Shown piece after piece: positions 1 through 5,548 of a stretch of 29,135 nucleotides of DNA. The translations under genes and the position numbers were made by a program. Position 1 is the stretch's first letter, and each line of letters starts with the position of its first letter. The notes below the pieces were generated by a model. That model saw only the letters and a list, made by a program, of their open reading frames with translations, was not told the DNA's origin and did not search any database. The DNA is from a virus, in the IMG/VR virus record IMGVR_UViG_3300025082_000046, positions 1 to 29,135 of that record. One strand, written 5' to 3'.

Positions 1-12
1 TCCATCTGCCAT
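1..12 (-). CDS. First codons of a leftward gene cut by the window edge
   Basis: On the minus strand an ATG lies at 12-10 and overlaps the TAA stop (14-12) of the preceding 41-aa gene as TAATG. This is the same junction used by many other genes of this leftward arm. Only four codons (M-A-D-G) are inside the window, so nothing can be said about the product. The call rests on the junction pattern alone. Confidence 0.35.
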
Positions 13-137
13 TATACTTTCCTATTCTTCTTATTCATTCTTATGGCTATGCCTTGCTGTATGGCCTCCTGACGTGTCTTATAGACCTTACCCTTGGTAC
101 CCCAGCGCCAACCCCCCTTAACCTTCCTAGCTGGCAT
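12..137 (-). CDS. Small basic phage protein (41 aa)
   Basis: This is the 3' part of a longer open frame, but only the last 41 codons look like a real protein. They are basic and contain the run GWRWGTKGKVYKTRQEAIQQ, which resembles a small conserved phage protein of unknown function that I know from many tailed-phage genomes (starting M-P-x-K/R-x-V-x-G-G-x-x-W-G, with a downstream K-V-Y-x-T-K/R segment). The chosen ATG at 137-135 overlaps the end of the upstream 168-aa gene by 11 bp, as expected for coupled translation. No clear Shine-Dalgarno is present. The longer upstream frame is hydrophobic and overlaps the 168-aa gene, so it is probably a shadow. The stop overlaps the next ATG (TAATG). 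Confidence 0.6.
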   Translation of the reverse strand: MPARKVKGGWRWGTKGKVYKTRQEAIQQGIAIRMNKKNRKV

Positions 138-633
138 CTGAGGGTGGTACAGGTAGTGGCATTGCTTCCCCTGTTGGTGGTAGACGTAAACCACCCGCTG
201 GTTGATCTGATGGCGGACCCCAATCACCCATACCAATATAGACCCAATCAGCAGGAACAAAGGATGGTCTAGGCTGTGCTGCCCACCACGCTTCACTCTG
301 TTGTTGAAGTATAGGATCGAGCATTCCAGTAGGTGTTTGAGGAGTTGGACTAGGGGTAGCCCAGTTAGCAGGATTAGGCCGATCAATACCGGGAGAAGGA
401 TTAGCAATATAATAATCCAGCGCATCTTGATAAGTCGGAAACATCATAGGCCTGTTAGGATTAGAACCTGGATATGTTTGACTAGGCATATACGGAGAAC
501 TCATACCCATCGCTCGCACAGGAGGCATACCAGCAGCAGATAGCATACCACCCCCGCTTAACGGAGATGAGCCAAATAAATCCAGCATACCACGCTGGCC
601 TCTCCTTCTTTCTTCTAGTGGATCAAACGCCAT
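127..633 (-). CDS. Pro/Gly/Met-rich probable virion-associated protein (168 aa)
   Basis: Low-complexity protein rich in Pro, Gly, Met, Ser and Ala with no enzymatic motif. Its composition and style (short P-x-P and N-P-N stretches, aromatic residues between prolines) resemble the 210-aa and 249-aa proteins of the late arm at 21168-21800 and 18900-19649. It starts with an ATG at 633-631 that overlaps the TAA of the DUF6356-like gene upstream (TAATG). I infer a structural or scaffolding role from composition and position. I do not recognise a named family. Confidence 0.6.
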   Translation of the reverse strand: MAFDPLEERRRGQRGMLDLFGSSPLSGGGMLSAAGMPPVRAMGMSSPYMPSQTYPGSNPNRPMMFPTYQDALDYYIANPSPGIDRPNPANWATPSPTPQTPTGMLDPILQQQSEAWWAAQPRPSFVPADWVYIGMGDWGPPSDQPAGGLRLPPTGEAMPLPVPPSDAS

Positions 634-809
634 TAGGATAAGTCCTCATTCATCTCATGCACCTTACCAGAAACGGATCGGACCCAGATAGAAGGTAATA
701 CGCCATGTACCACAGCAGTCAAGGATAAAAGAAATAATCTCATAGCTATATTCCATGCGTATAATAGGTGTCCAAAGTAGGTTAGATTCTGTTCGCGTAG
801 GTGTTTCAT
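633..809 (-). CDS. DUF6356-like small membrane protein (58 aa)
   Basis: Short protein with an N-terminal polar segment (MKHLREQNLTYFGH) followed by one hydrophobic segment (about residues 20-40: AMRLFLLSLTAVVHGVLPSIW) and a charged tail. The layout H-x3-(N/E)-x-T/S-Y-x-x-H ... A/V-V-H-x-(F/V)-x-P matches the DUF6356 family as I remember it; the function of that family is unknown. The frame is open upstream to 989, but the upstream part is not protein-like and spans a terminator hairpin, so the internal ATG at 809 is preferred. There is no obvious Shine-Dalgarno. In the orientation of transcription this is the first gene of the leftward arm. Confidence 0.6.
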   Translation of the reverse strand: MKHLREQNLTYFGHLLYAWNIAMRLFLLSLTAVVHGVLPSIWVRSVSGKVHEMNEDLS

Positions 810-871
810 AAGGATATGGTGATATTGCTTAAATAGCCCACCGCTGAGCGGGAAGGATATATATATAATAT

Positions 872-912
872 AAAAAAACAACAGGGGTGCCCCCCTGGGG
901 CATCTCCTTTTT
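872..912. terminator. Bidirectional intrinsic terminator-like hairpin
   Basis: TGCCCC (888-893) pairs with GGGGCA (897-902) around a 3-nt loop. The stem extends imperfectly through GGGG (884-887) and TCTCC (903-907). On the plus side it is followed by TTTTT (908-912). On the minus side it is followed, after a few bases, by a run of seven T (complement of 872-878). It would therefore work best on leftward transcription, placing a stop signal just before the first leftward gene at 809. Confidence 0.55.
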
Positions 913-918
913 GTGTTA

Positions 919-935
919 GCCAGGATAGTCCTGGC
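919..935. promoter_or_regulatory. 17-bp dyad GCCAGGA-TAG-TCCTGGC
   Basis: Perfect inverted repeat with 7-bp arms and a 3-bp TAG centre, directly upstream (in leftward transcription) of the terminator-like hairpin at 872-912. It could be an operator or an RNA hairpin in the leader of the leftward transcript. The dyad at 2300-2316 has the same 7-TAG-7 geometry but different arms. Confidence 0.4.
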
Positions 936-1111
936 GTAATCCCGTGCTGTAGGCTGTTGGGTTAGTAAACAACGGCAAACCAATGACACAAACCAGGGAA
1001 TGCGCTACGCTTATCCTAACGGAACCTTCGATCACCCGTGTGTGTGTACGAGAGGGATATCATATCGGGTAGTTCTACTGCCACCCCGCTCCGCTCACTA
1101 CAAAGAGAACA

Positions 1112-1170
1112 GCATGTCTACAGGAACGGTGGGCGTTTTCAGATAAGAAACTATCCGGTAAACGACATGC
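1112..1170. other. Long imperfect stem-loop in the control region
   Basis: GCATGTC (1112-1118) is the perfect reverse complement of GACATGC (1164-1170). Inside, TAC (1119-1121) can pair with GTA (1158-1160), and a small inner hairpin GTTT-T-C/GAAAC is possible. It lies in DNA without a gene, so it may be a leader structure or a small RNA. Without expression or comparative data this is only a structural observation. Confidence 0.3.
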
Positions 1171-1189
1171 AAATAAGTGTAATCAGAGC

Positions 1190-1219
1190 TAGACTTCTGA
1201 CCGGAATCCAGAGTATAAT
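1190..1219 (+). promoter_or_regulatory. Possible sigma-70 promoter for the rightward arm
   Basis: The -35-like box TAGACT (1190-1195) and a perfect -10 TATAAT (1214-1219) are separated by 18 bp. Predicted initiation is near 1226, leaving a leader of roughly 190 nt before the 237-aa gene that includes the 1275-1289 hairpin. The -35 matches the consensus at four of six positions. Confidence 0.4.
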
Positions 1220-1412
1220 AACGGCTACGGTGTAAATCCTACCTTGAGAGCTGTTAAAAGGATTGGCAATCTGGCTGGGCTAGACCCAGTGCTATCGAGC
1301 GCCCCGCGTGATGAGCGCGCCGACTCTCAGACCAAGCAGGTACATGTAACGGTGGCCTTATGTATTCAAATCTCGCTGTATAAATTCATTTGACAAAGGT
1401 AAATTATCAACT

Positions 1413-2126
1413 ATGGATATTCTAAAAGAGTTTGTTGAAACTGTCCGCCTGGCGCTGTCTGCTAAGGTTCAAGCCTTCTCAATGGTGGCATCGTTGAGAG
1501 GCACTGCTAGGACTCACGCCATTTACCGCGCCATTGATGTTCTGGTGCAAAAGAATGGCTCAGTGCCAGCCGAAGGTGAAGCAACGCTGGAAGGTCGCAA
1601 TGCTGACGATGACCAACGGACTGAAAAGGCATCGGACTGTTCCGGTCACCTCGGGCTGTCTATCGCCTGTTCTGTTCTGGCTGTCCTCGATGAGGAGTTT
1701 GGATTGTGGGAAGGCGACGAAGGTATCGCTGGTGCGATTCGTTACCAGATCGAATGCAATACTCCACAAGCCTCTGAAGCTGACGAGGATGCGCTGTTCG
1801 GTTCAGACCATGACGCAGAGCGACAACGAGCGGAAATGGCGAACACTCTGGCAAATCTGGAGCGGTTCGGCACGACCACAACGGTGGGCAAAAAGCAAGT
1901 GCCAAGCGACATTGAGAATCTGATTATGAACACTCAGATGAGCGTCTCCAATGACTTGGATAACGCACCTCTTGACGTTGATTGGATTGGTCAAGCGATC
2001 GGGAAGTCTGCCAAGAAGCAGAAGTTCCGAATGAGGGAGCAGTACCGCAAGGGCTTAATCAAGAAAGAAAAGGTGATGCAGATTGTAGAGCATCTTGATG
2101 CCATGGCTTGGGTCGCTAGCCACTGA
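1413..2126 (+). CDS. Orphan acidic early protein (237 aa)
   Basis: I do not recognise this protein. It is acidic in the middle (many D/E, including DADDxxR-like and SEADEDALFGSDHDAERQRAEM stretches in sequence) and basic near the C-terminus (about residues 195-215, GKSAKKQKFRMREQYRKG), with helical character throughout and no membrane segment. The basic C-terminal patch might bind nucleic acid. It is the first gene of the rightward arm, set apart from the next gene by a hairpin and a 300-bp regulatory spacer, so it may be transcribed as its own early unit. The start codon has only a distant AAAGG (1395-1399) upstream. A regulator or host-takeover role is possible from position, but nothing in the sequence proves it. 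Confidence 0.7.
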   Translation: MDILKEFVETVRLALSAKVQAFSMVASLRGTARTHAIYRAIDVLVQKNGSVPAEGEATLEGRNADDDQRTEKASDCSGHLGLSIACSVLAVLDEEFGLWEGDEGIAGAIRYQIECNTPQASEADEDALFGSDHDAERQRAEMANTLANLERFGTTTTVGKKQVPSDIENLIMNTQMSVSNDLDNAPLDVDWIGQAIGKSAKKQKFRMREQYRKGLIKKEKVMQIVEHLDAMAWVASH

Positions 2127-2133
2127 GCAAATC

Positions 2134-2161
2134 GGGCGGGGATTCTCCGGAGTCCCTGCCC
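2134..2161 (+). terminator. Strong hairpin after the 237-aa gene
   Basis: GGGCGGGGA pairs with TCCCTGCCC (one G-U) around a short inner loop, starting 8 bp after the stop codon at 2126. The following bases (ATTGTTGCTTATA) are only moderately T-rich, so it could be a weak intrinsic terminator or a 3'-end stabiliser. Confidence 0.45.
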
Positions 2162-2299
2162 ATTGTTGCTTATATGCCACAAAAAATTTTCAACAGCATA
2201 AGGTCTCGCTGACGCTCGTCTTGTCTAACGGCTCTCAACAGATAGAGTGTAATGTGTTCTTTATTGAGGCAATACTTAACGAGGCATGTGTTGTTGTTA

Positions 2300-2316
2300 G
2301 CTCACATAGTGTGAGC
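2300..2316. promoter_or_regulatory. 17-bp dyad GCTCACA-TAG-TGTGAGC
   Basis: Perfect inverted repeat with 7-bp arms and a TAG centre in the gene-free spacer between 2126 and 2473. It resembles a repressor operator; the half-site TGTGAGC is like a lac-type half-site, although that alone is not diagnostic. It sits about 160 bp upstream of the next gene. Confidence 0.45.
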
Positions 2317-2355
2317 GTTATACCGTAGAGAGGTATGTGTTATTTTCATGCTGTT

Positions 2356-2403
2356 GTAAAAATTTTTACGATCCTGGGGAGTGTCGCAAATAGGTATATA
2401 CCT
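2356..2403. promoter_or_regulatory. Two perfect palindromes in the early spacer
   Basis: GTAAAAATTTTTAC (2356-2369) and AGGTATATACCT (2392-2403) are perfect palindromes 22 bp apart. With the 2300-2316 dyad they make three symmetric sites in about 100 bp, upstream of the small-gene cassette. The whole stretch 2127-2472 has no convincing gene. Operator function is inferred from symmetry and position only. Confidence 0.35.
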
Positions 2404-2472
2404 GTCGCTCTGGTGATATACATCGAGACTGACTTGGGTTATATTATGGCTTCACTTACAGAGGAACACAAC

Positions 2473-2670
2473 ATGCAAGAAACATACAACAACAGAACCC
2501 ATCGAGCAGCAGAGTACCTGACCAGCTATCGTGGTCGGATCGTCCTGGCACAGGCACTGAAGATCGCCATCGCTGAGTTGGAGAAGGTGAAGCTGCCACA
2601 TCGTGAGGTGTCAAACATCCTCGATATGGAATACCTACTGGAAGAGTGGGGTATAGATATATCTGACTAG
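2473..2670 (+). CDS. Small helical protein of unknown function (65 aa)
   Basis: I do not recognise it. The frame is open from 2335, but the ATG at 2473 is preferred because AGAGGA lies 8 bp upstream and the protein-like region begins there (M-Q-E-T-Y-N-N). An ATG at 2446 is the alternative. The product is amphipathic and helical with a central basic/hydrophobic part (RIVLAQALKIAIAELEKVKL) and an acidic C-terminus. There is no Cys cluster and no membrane segment. It is the first gene after the dyad-rich spacer and stands alone, since the next gene has its own promoter. Confidence 0.6.
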   Translation: MQETYNNRTHRAAEYLTSYRGRIVLAQALKIAIAELEKVKLPHREVSNILDMEYLLEEWGIDISD

Positions 2671-2800
2671 ATCCTCAAAGACCTGGGCATGTCCGAAAAC
2701 TGCCTGTTGTAATCACTCCTGTACAACCCGCTGTTAGGTCGGGAGCGGAGCGGAGTGTCGTTGTTGAGAATGTATGTGTCGCTTATTGAGGCATAAATAC

Positions 2801-2829
2801 TTGAAGGTTAATGATTTATATGGTAAAAT
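2801..2829 (+). promoter_or_regulatory. Sigma-70-type promoter for the small-gene cassette
   Basis: TTGAAG (2801-2806), a 17-bp spacer, then TAAAAT (2824-2829): four of six and five of six matches to consensus at ideal spacing. Initiation near 2836 gives a 34-nt leader carrying a full Shine-Dalgarno (AAGGAGGT, 2859-2866) before the ATG at 2870. The gene-free stretch 2671-2869 otherwise holds only weak hairpins. Confidence 0.6.
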
Positions 2830-2869
2830 CTATGTGTTTCCTTCACGAATCATTAGTAAGGAGGTTAAT

Positions 2870-3076
2870 ATGAAGTTGACTCTTGTGTCTGTCTGGTGTC
2901 GAGGTAGGACAATCAGTAGATTTATCCGTGTACCGTACGATAGTGATGGCAGGTGTCGTCTGCCTGAAGCCAAGCACTCCAAAGGTACAGGTCTTGGTTA
3001 CCCAGCTATCTACGGTGAGATGTTAGATGCTGAGTTCGGCAAGAATAAAGGTGTAACATTCATACCTGGAGGTTAG
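2870..3076 (+). CDS. Small unknown protein (68 aa), first of the cassette
   Basis: The frame is open from 2774, but the ATG at 2870 is set by an excellent AAGGAGGT. The product is basic, beta-like (MKLTLVSVWCRGRTISRFIR), with two Cys and Gly/Tyr-rich later parts (GTGLGYPAIYGEM). No family recognised. It begins a run of six to seven small genes that overlap or abut each other and lead into the ArdC-like gene, so all are likely one transcript from the promoter at 2801-2829. Confidence 0.7.
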   Translation: MKLTLVSVWCRGRTISRFIRVPYDSDGRCRLPEAKHSKGTGLGYPAIYGEMLDAEFGKNKGVTFIPGG

Positions 3077-3077
3077 T

Positions 3078-3251
3078 ATGTCTGACTATGATAAGGAAAT
3101 GTTGACTGCATCAGCGTTGTTAGAGAGGCTCGATAATATTGAGGCAGAGATCAGAGTCTTACAGTATAGTGCAGGTAAGATGAATGAGTGGTTGTCTCGC
3201 GCTGAACATCGTGTGAATGAATTACAGGAGAAGATAGATGCCATTGACTAG
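3078..3251 (+). CDS. Small coiled-coil protein (57 aa)
   Basis: A short open frame one base after the previous stop, with GGAGG 5-9 bp upstream of the ATG. Translation gives an almost wholly helical protein with heptad-like spacing of Leu/Ile/Met (LLERLDNIEAEIRVLQY, then WLSRAEHRVNELQEKID). It overlaps the next start by 14 bp. The combination of spacing, ribosome binding site and amphipathic content supports a real gene. A coiled-coil dimer is likely; its partner is unknown. Confidence 0.65.
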   Translation: MSDYDKEMLTASALLERLDNIEAEIRVLQYSAGKMNEWLSRAEHRVNELQEKIDAID

Positions 3252-3432
3252 ATCAGTATTAATATCTACACCCGTAGAGTTCGATGTTGTTGAAGGTGTC
3301 GCCAGGAATGGCAAGCCTTTCAAGTTGCAAATCGGACAGATGGATGTTAGACTTAGCTATGCAGAGTTAAGTAAGCTAATGGCAGATGCAGACGGTGAAC
3401 TCAGAGATTACCTTGGAGATGAACATGTCTAA
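3238..3432 (+). CDS. Small acidic unknown protein (64 aa)
   Basis: ATG at 3238 with AGGAG 7 bp upstream. It overlaps the coiled-coil gene by 14 bp and the next gene by 8 bp. The first half looks beta-stranded (VLISTPVEFDVVEGVARNGK); the second half is helical and acidic (YAELSKLMADADGELRDYLG). I do not recognise a family and see no catalytic motif. Confidence 0.65.
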   Translation: MPLTRSVLISTPVEFDVVEGVARNGKPFKLQIGQMDVRLSYAELSKLMADADGELRDYLGDEHV

Positions 3433-3613
3433 GAGAACCCTGTTTGATTACATGACACCCGCACAGCAGCAAGCTATGTCTCGGGTTAATAGTAAGGGTG
3501 AAAGAGAGAGACTCCCTACCTTACACTCTACATGTATGGAGAAGACTGGAGTGTCTCGTCCTGGTAAAACTGCGAGAGATCGCGCCAAGAGAATGAGGAG
3601 GTTGATGTCATGA
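3425..3613 (+). CDS. Small basic unknown protein (62 aa)
   Basis: The start was chosen at 3425 (M-S-K-R-T-L-F) with GGAG (3415-3418) upstream; the longer frame from 3386 lies inside the previous gene. The protein is strongly basic, especially at the C-terminus (KTARDRAKRMRRLM), suggesting nucleic-acid contact or a structural role. The stop overlaps the next ATG as ATGA. Confidence 0.65.
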   Translation: MSKRTLFDYMTPAQQQAMSRVNSKGERERLPTLHSTCMEKTGVSRPGKTARDRAKRMRRLMS

Positions 3614-3765
3614 TATGTCCTGTTTACCCTTGCTATCGTGAGATGGAAGAAGATGGTAGCTGGACATGTATGAACGATCATACTGGTTGTATCTGGAATG
3701 ATGGTCACAATACATGTAACCATGATGGTAAATCACTATCCCCATTAGAGGAGGAAGATCAATGA
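3610..3765 (+). CDS. Cys-rich small protein, possible zinc binder (51 aa)
   Basis: Short gene whose ATG overlaps the previous stop (ATGA at 3610-3613) and whose own TGA overlaps the next ATG (ATGA at 3762-3765). It has five Cys (residues 3, 8, 20, 27, 36) and several His, an arrangement consistent with a small zinc-binding fold but not matching a family I can name. The C-terminus is acidic (SPLEEEDQ). The two flush ATGA junctions are the main evidence that it is translated. Confidence 0.65.
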   Translation: MICPVYPCYREMEEDGSWTCMNDHTGCIWNDGHNTCNHDGKSLSPLEEEDQ

Positions 3766-3983
3766 GTAACAAGAGATTCTTTAGATCAGTTCTAACTACT
3801 GAGCCTGACCTTAATCCGCCTGAGTTTGTTGATCCTCGTAACATAGCTAGGCGTAGAGATCAGGAACAAGAGTATACATACGAGCAGCATCGTCATGATG
3901 ATGAGATGTACCAGGAAGAGATTAATACCTGGCGTATGTATGATCAGATGGAGAACTCACTACTTGAAATGGAGGGCAAATGA
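3762..3983 (+). CDS. Small charged unknown protein (73 aa)
   Basis: Starts at an ATGA overlap with a GAGGAGGAAGATCA leader providing a strong Shine-Dalgarno. The product is rich in Glu, Asp, Arg, Tyr and Met, with a helical second half (EQHRHDDEMYQEEINTWRMY). No motif or family recognised. It ends at an ATGA overlap with the ArdC-like gene, so the two are probably co-translated. Confidence 0.65.
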   Translation: MSNKRFFRSVLTTEPDLNPPEFVDPRNIARRRDQEQEYTYEQHRHDDEMYQEEINTWRMYDQMENSLLEMEGK

Positions 3984-4828
3984 GTATTGAATCTAACGTC
4001 ACCAACATGGTAATCAAAGGGTTAGAAGATGGTGTTGCACCTTGGATCAGAGGTTGGTCTGATGATGGCACCAAGAACTCACTATGCCTGGCACCAAGGA
4101 ATGGGTTTAGTCAACGTCCTTATACTGGCATTAACTGGTTGATATTAGGGATGTTTAATCCTTATACATCTAACGAGTGGTTCACTGCTAACAATGCCAT
4201 CAAGATGACTGGCAAGAAGAAGCCGATACCATACGAGGAGTTTAAGAATAGTACGCGTATCATCTTCTATGACATGATACCTGACGGCGTTGACAAGTAT
4301 GGAGAGGAGAGGTTTCGTCCTTTCAGGCGTATCTATTCGGTCTGGAATAGAGAGCAGATACCTGATCTGCCTCAGATAGAGCGTACATCTCAGTTCGATC
4401 CTAAGTCTACCATTGATGAGATGCTAGTCAACCTTGATCTTAAGGGTGGTGTCCACATAGGTGGTGACAGAGCCTGTTATGTACCCTCTAATGATGCTGT
4501 CTGTCTGCCTAATGATGATGCCTTTGAGTCACCTGATGAGGCTACATCTACTAAGGCACATGAGGGTTGTCATGCAACTGGTGCTGATCATCGCCTCAAG
4601 CGTAAGCTGAGTACCAAAGATGCGACAGCGTATGCTTATGAGGAACTGATCGCTGAGTTAGGATCAGCTATGGTATGTGCCTCGCTTGGTATACCACTTG
4701 ACAAGCTGAGACATACAGATTATATTGGTGTCTGGCTCAAGCGATTAAAGGATGATACGAACTATATATTCAGGGCAGCAGCAGACGCATCCAAAGCCAT
4801 GCAATACTTAATGAAGGAGGTAGCATGA
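3980..4828 (+). CDS. ardC: ArdC-like antirestriction protein (282 aa)
   Basis: Two-part ArdC architecture. The N-terminal half resembles the ssDNA-binding ArdC_N domain (N-G-x-x-x-R-P-Y-T-G-I-N around residues 41-52, and the Y-x-V-W-N-x-x-Q/E-I pattern at about 119-127). The C-terminal half is a zincin-type metalloprotease with HEGCH at 194-198 and YEELIAEL at 220-227, whose Glu would be the further metal/active-site residue. ArdC proteins are known to protect incoming DNA from host restriction. Placed last-but-one in an early cassette, it fits an early anti-defence role. The length is near the usual 280-310 aa and the key residues are intact. The start is an ATGA overlap with the 73-aa gene. 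Confidence 0.85.
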   Translation: MSIESNVTNMVIKGLEDGVAPWIRGWSDDGTKNSLCLAPRNGFSQRPYTGINWLILGMFNPYTSNEWFTANNAIKMTGKKKPIPYEEFKNSTRIIFYDMIPDGVDKYGEERFRPFRRIYSVWNREQIPDLPQIERTSQFDPKSTIDEMLVNLDLKGGVHIGGDRACYVPSNDAVCLPNDDAFESPDEATSTKAHEGCHATGADHRLKRKLSTKDATAYAYEELIAELGSAMVCASLGIPLDKLRHTDYIGVWLKRLKDDTNYIFRAAADASKAMQYLMKEVA

Positions 4829-5034
4829 GTATACTTAAAGACTGTTGTATAGATGCCGAGGAAGACATCAGAACTGAGATTGCTCAGGCATTATCTGATA
4901 TCGGGTTCACCGATGATGATGCTGAGAACATCGCTGATTCTATCGAGATACCCTGGACCCTACTGGATAGGGCTACTACTGACAGGTACACCACCTTGAT
5001 TGACTTCGCTCATGATTCCCTTAGGGAACCCTGA
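4825..5034 (+). CDS. Small acidic unknown protein (69 aa)
   Basis: ATGA overlap with ArdC and AAGGAGG just upstream, so almost certainly translated with it. The product is acidic and helical (many D/E; two adjacent Cys at 7-8) with no membrane segment. Small acidic proteins next to antirestriction genes can be DNA mimics or partners, but nothing beyond charge and position supports that here. Confidence 0.65.
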   Translation: MSILKDCCIDAEEDIRTEIAQALSDIGFTDDDAENIADSIEIPWTLLDRATTDRYTTLIDFAHDSLREP

Positions 5035-5248
5035 TGCTTGGGTCTGCGGGTGTATTGCTTTAGCGAGGCGTGTTGCTTGGCTCTGTGCTTATTATTTTTT
5101 GCTACAAAGTTCCGTCGCTTCAGCCTCTTTAGTTTCTGTTCGGCTCGATGTTCGAGATTCATAAAGTCATAGGCCTCTATATATATACCTTTCGGGGCTA
5201 AGCATTTGATTATAAAGATTATTTGTAACGTGCTCTCGATAGATGGCG

Positions 5249-5345
5249 GGTGAGCGGTAGCATCCGTAACAAACTATAGATGTGAGAGACGCAGAGAGAG
5301 CAGACCTACAAGGTAGAAACGTCTGCTAATCTATAGAACTACCGC
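5249..5345 (+). ncRNA. Structured RNA element, copy A
   Basis: The core GGTGAGCGGTAGCATCCG begins a stem GCGGTAG (5254-5260) that pairs perfectly with CTACCGC (5339-5345). Inside it CTATAGAT (5274-5281) pairs with ATCTATAG (5329-5336). Inside that AGCAGAC (5299-5305) pairs with GTCTGCT (5321-5327), capped by CTAC/GTAG. CATCCGT (5261-5267) is also complementary to ACGGATG (5383-5389), giving a possible pseudoknot or switch across the promoter at 5348-5376. Copy B at 6581-6659 shares the core, the closing stem with one compensated pair (A-U for G-C) and the 8-bp second stem with unrelated sequence. No Rfam family I know matches. The gene-free stretch 5035-5548 also holds two imperfect direct repeats (TGCTTGG[G/C]TCTG at 5035 and 5071). 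Confidence 0.6.
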
Positions 5346-5347
5346 AG

Positions 5348-5376
5348 TTGACAGGATAAGATTCATAGTATATACT
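5348..5376 (+). promoter_or_regulatory. Near-consensus sigma-70 promoter
   Basis: TTGACA (5348-5353), exactly 17 bp, then TATACT (5371-5376): six of six and five of six matches. Initiation is predicted near 5383, so the transcript would begin at or near ACGGATG, which can form a hairpin with the following TCCGT copies or pair with the CATCCGT of RNA element A. It starts two bases after the closing stem of element A and drives the 188-aa gene at 5549 after a leader of about 165 nt. Confidence 0.8.
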
Positions 5377-5436
5377 GCAGTAACGGATGTTGTTCCGTGT
5401 CCGTTAAACATTGTACTGTGCTCAACAATAGAGGCC

Positions 5437-5453
5437 GGAGAGTATTACTCTCC
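5437..5453. promoter_or_regulatory. 17-bp dyad GGAGAGTA-T-TACTCTCC
   Basis: Perfect inverted repeat with 8-bp arms in the leader downstream of the promoter at 5348-5376. It is flanked by two copies of GAGGCC (5431-5436 and 5472-5477). No T-run follows, so it is not an intrinsic terminator. It is either an operator or a leader hairpin. Confidence 0.45.
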
Positions 5454-5548
5454 ATAAAGTATCTGTTTACAGAGGCCACCCAGTAGCACTATCAAGTATA
5501 ATGACGGAACATAATAACTTCAACAGGTTACACTTTAAAGGTATATAC

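Larger units (their letters stand above)
810..1412. other. Gene-free divergent control region
   Basis: About 600 bp between the leftward and rightward arms with no convincing gene; the one frame above 60 codons (1038-1235) has no ribosome binding site and no protein-like composition. It holds an AT run at 857-878, a G/C-rich bidirectional terminator-like hairpin (872-912), a 17-bp dyad (919-935), a long stem-loop (1112-1170), a possible sigma-70 promoter (1190-1219) and a small hairpin CTGGG-CTAGA-CCCAG (1275-1289). This is the natural site for the start of both the early and late transcripts. Confidence 0.6.

Noticed and set aside
1038-1235. 65-codon rightward frame in the control region
   Set aside because: No Shine-Dalgarno, no protein-like composition, and it runs through the 1112-1170 stem-loop.
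1390-1418. TTGACA at 1390 as -35 of a promoter for the 237-aa gene
   Set aside because: A -10 at normal spacing would fall on or after the start codon, and the best hexamer there matches poorly.
2263-2806. Repeated TTATTGAGGCA...ATACTT strings at 2266 and 2783 as phage-specific promoters or iterons
   Set aside because: Only two spacer copies, with different internal spacing; ATTGAGGC also recurs inside genes as ordinary codons, so the repeat is not convincing.
5071-5100. Terminator after the 69-aa gene
   Set aside because: The possible stem has a mismatch and the T-run begins about 12 bases after it.
5144-5164. T-arm-like GTTCGA segment suggesting a tRNA
   Set aside because: It is a simple CTCGA-TGT-TCGAG hairpin; no acceptor, D or anticodon arms can be built around it.
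5199-5211. Perfect IHF-type consensus on the minus strand (AATCAAATGCTTA)
   Set aside because: About one such match is expected by chance in a window of this size on two strands, so position alone does not support it.
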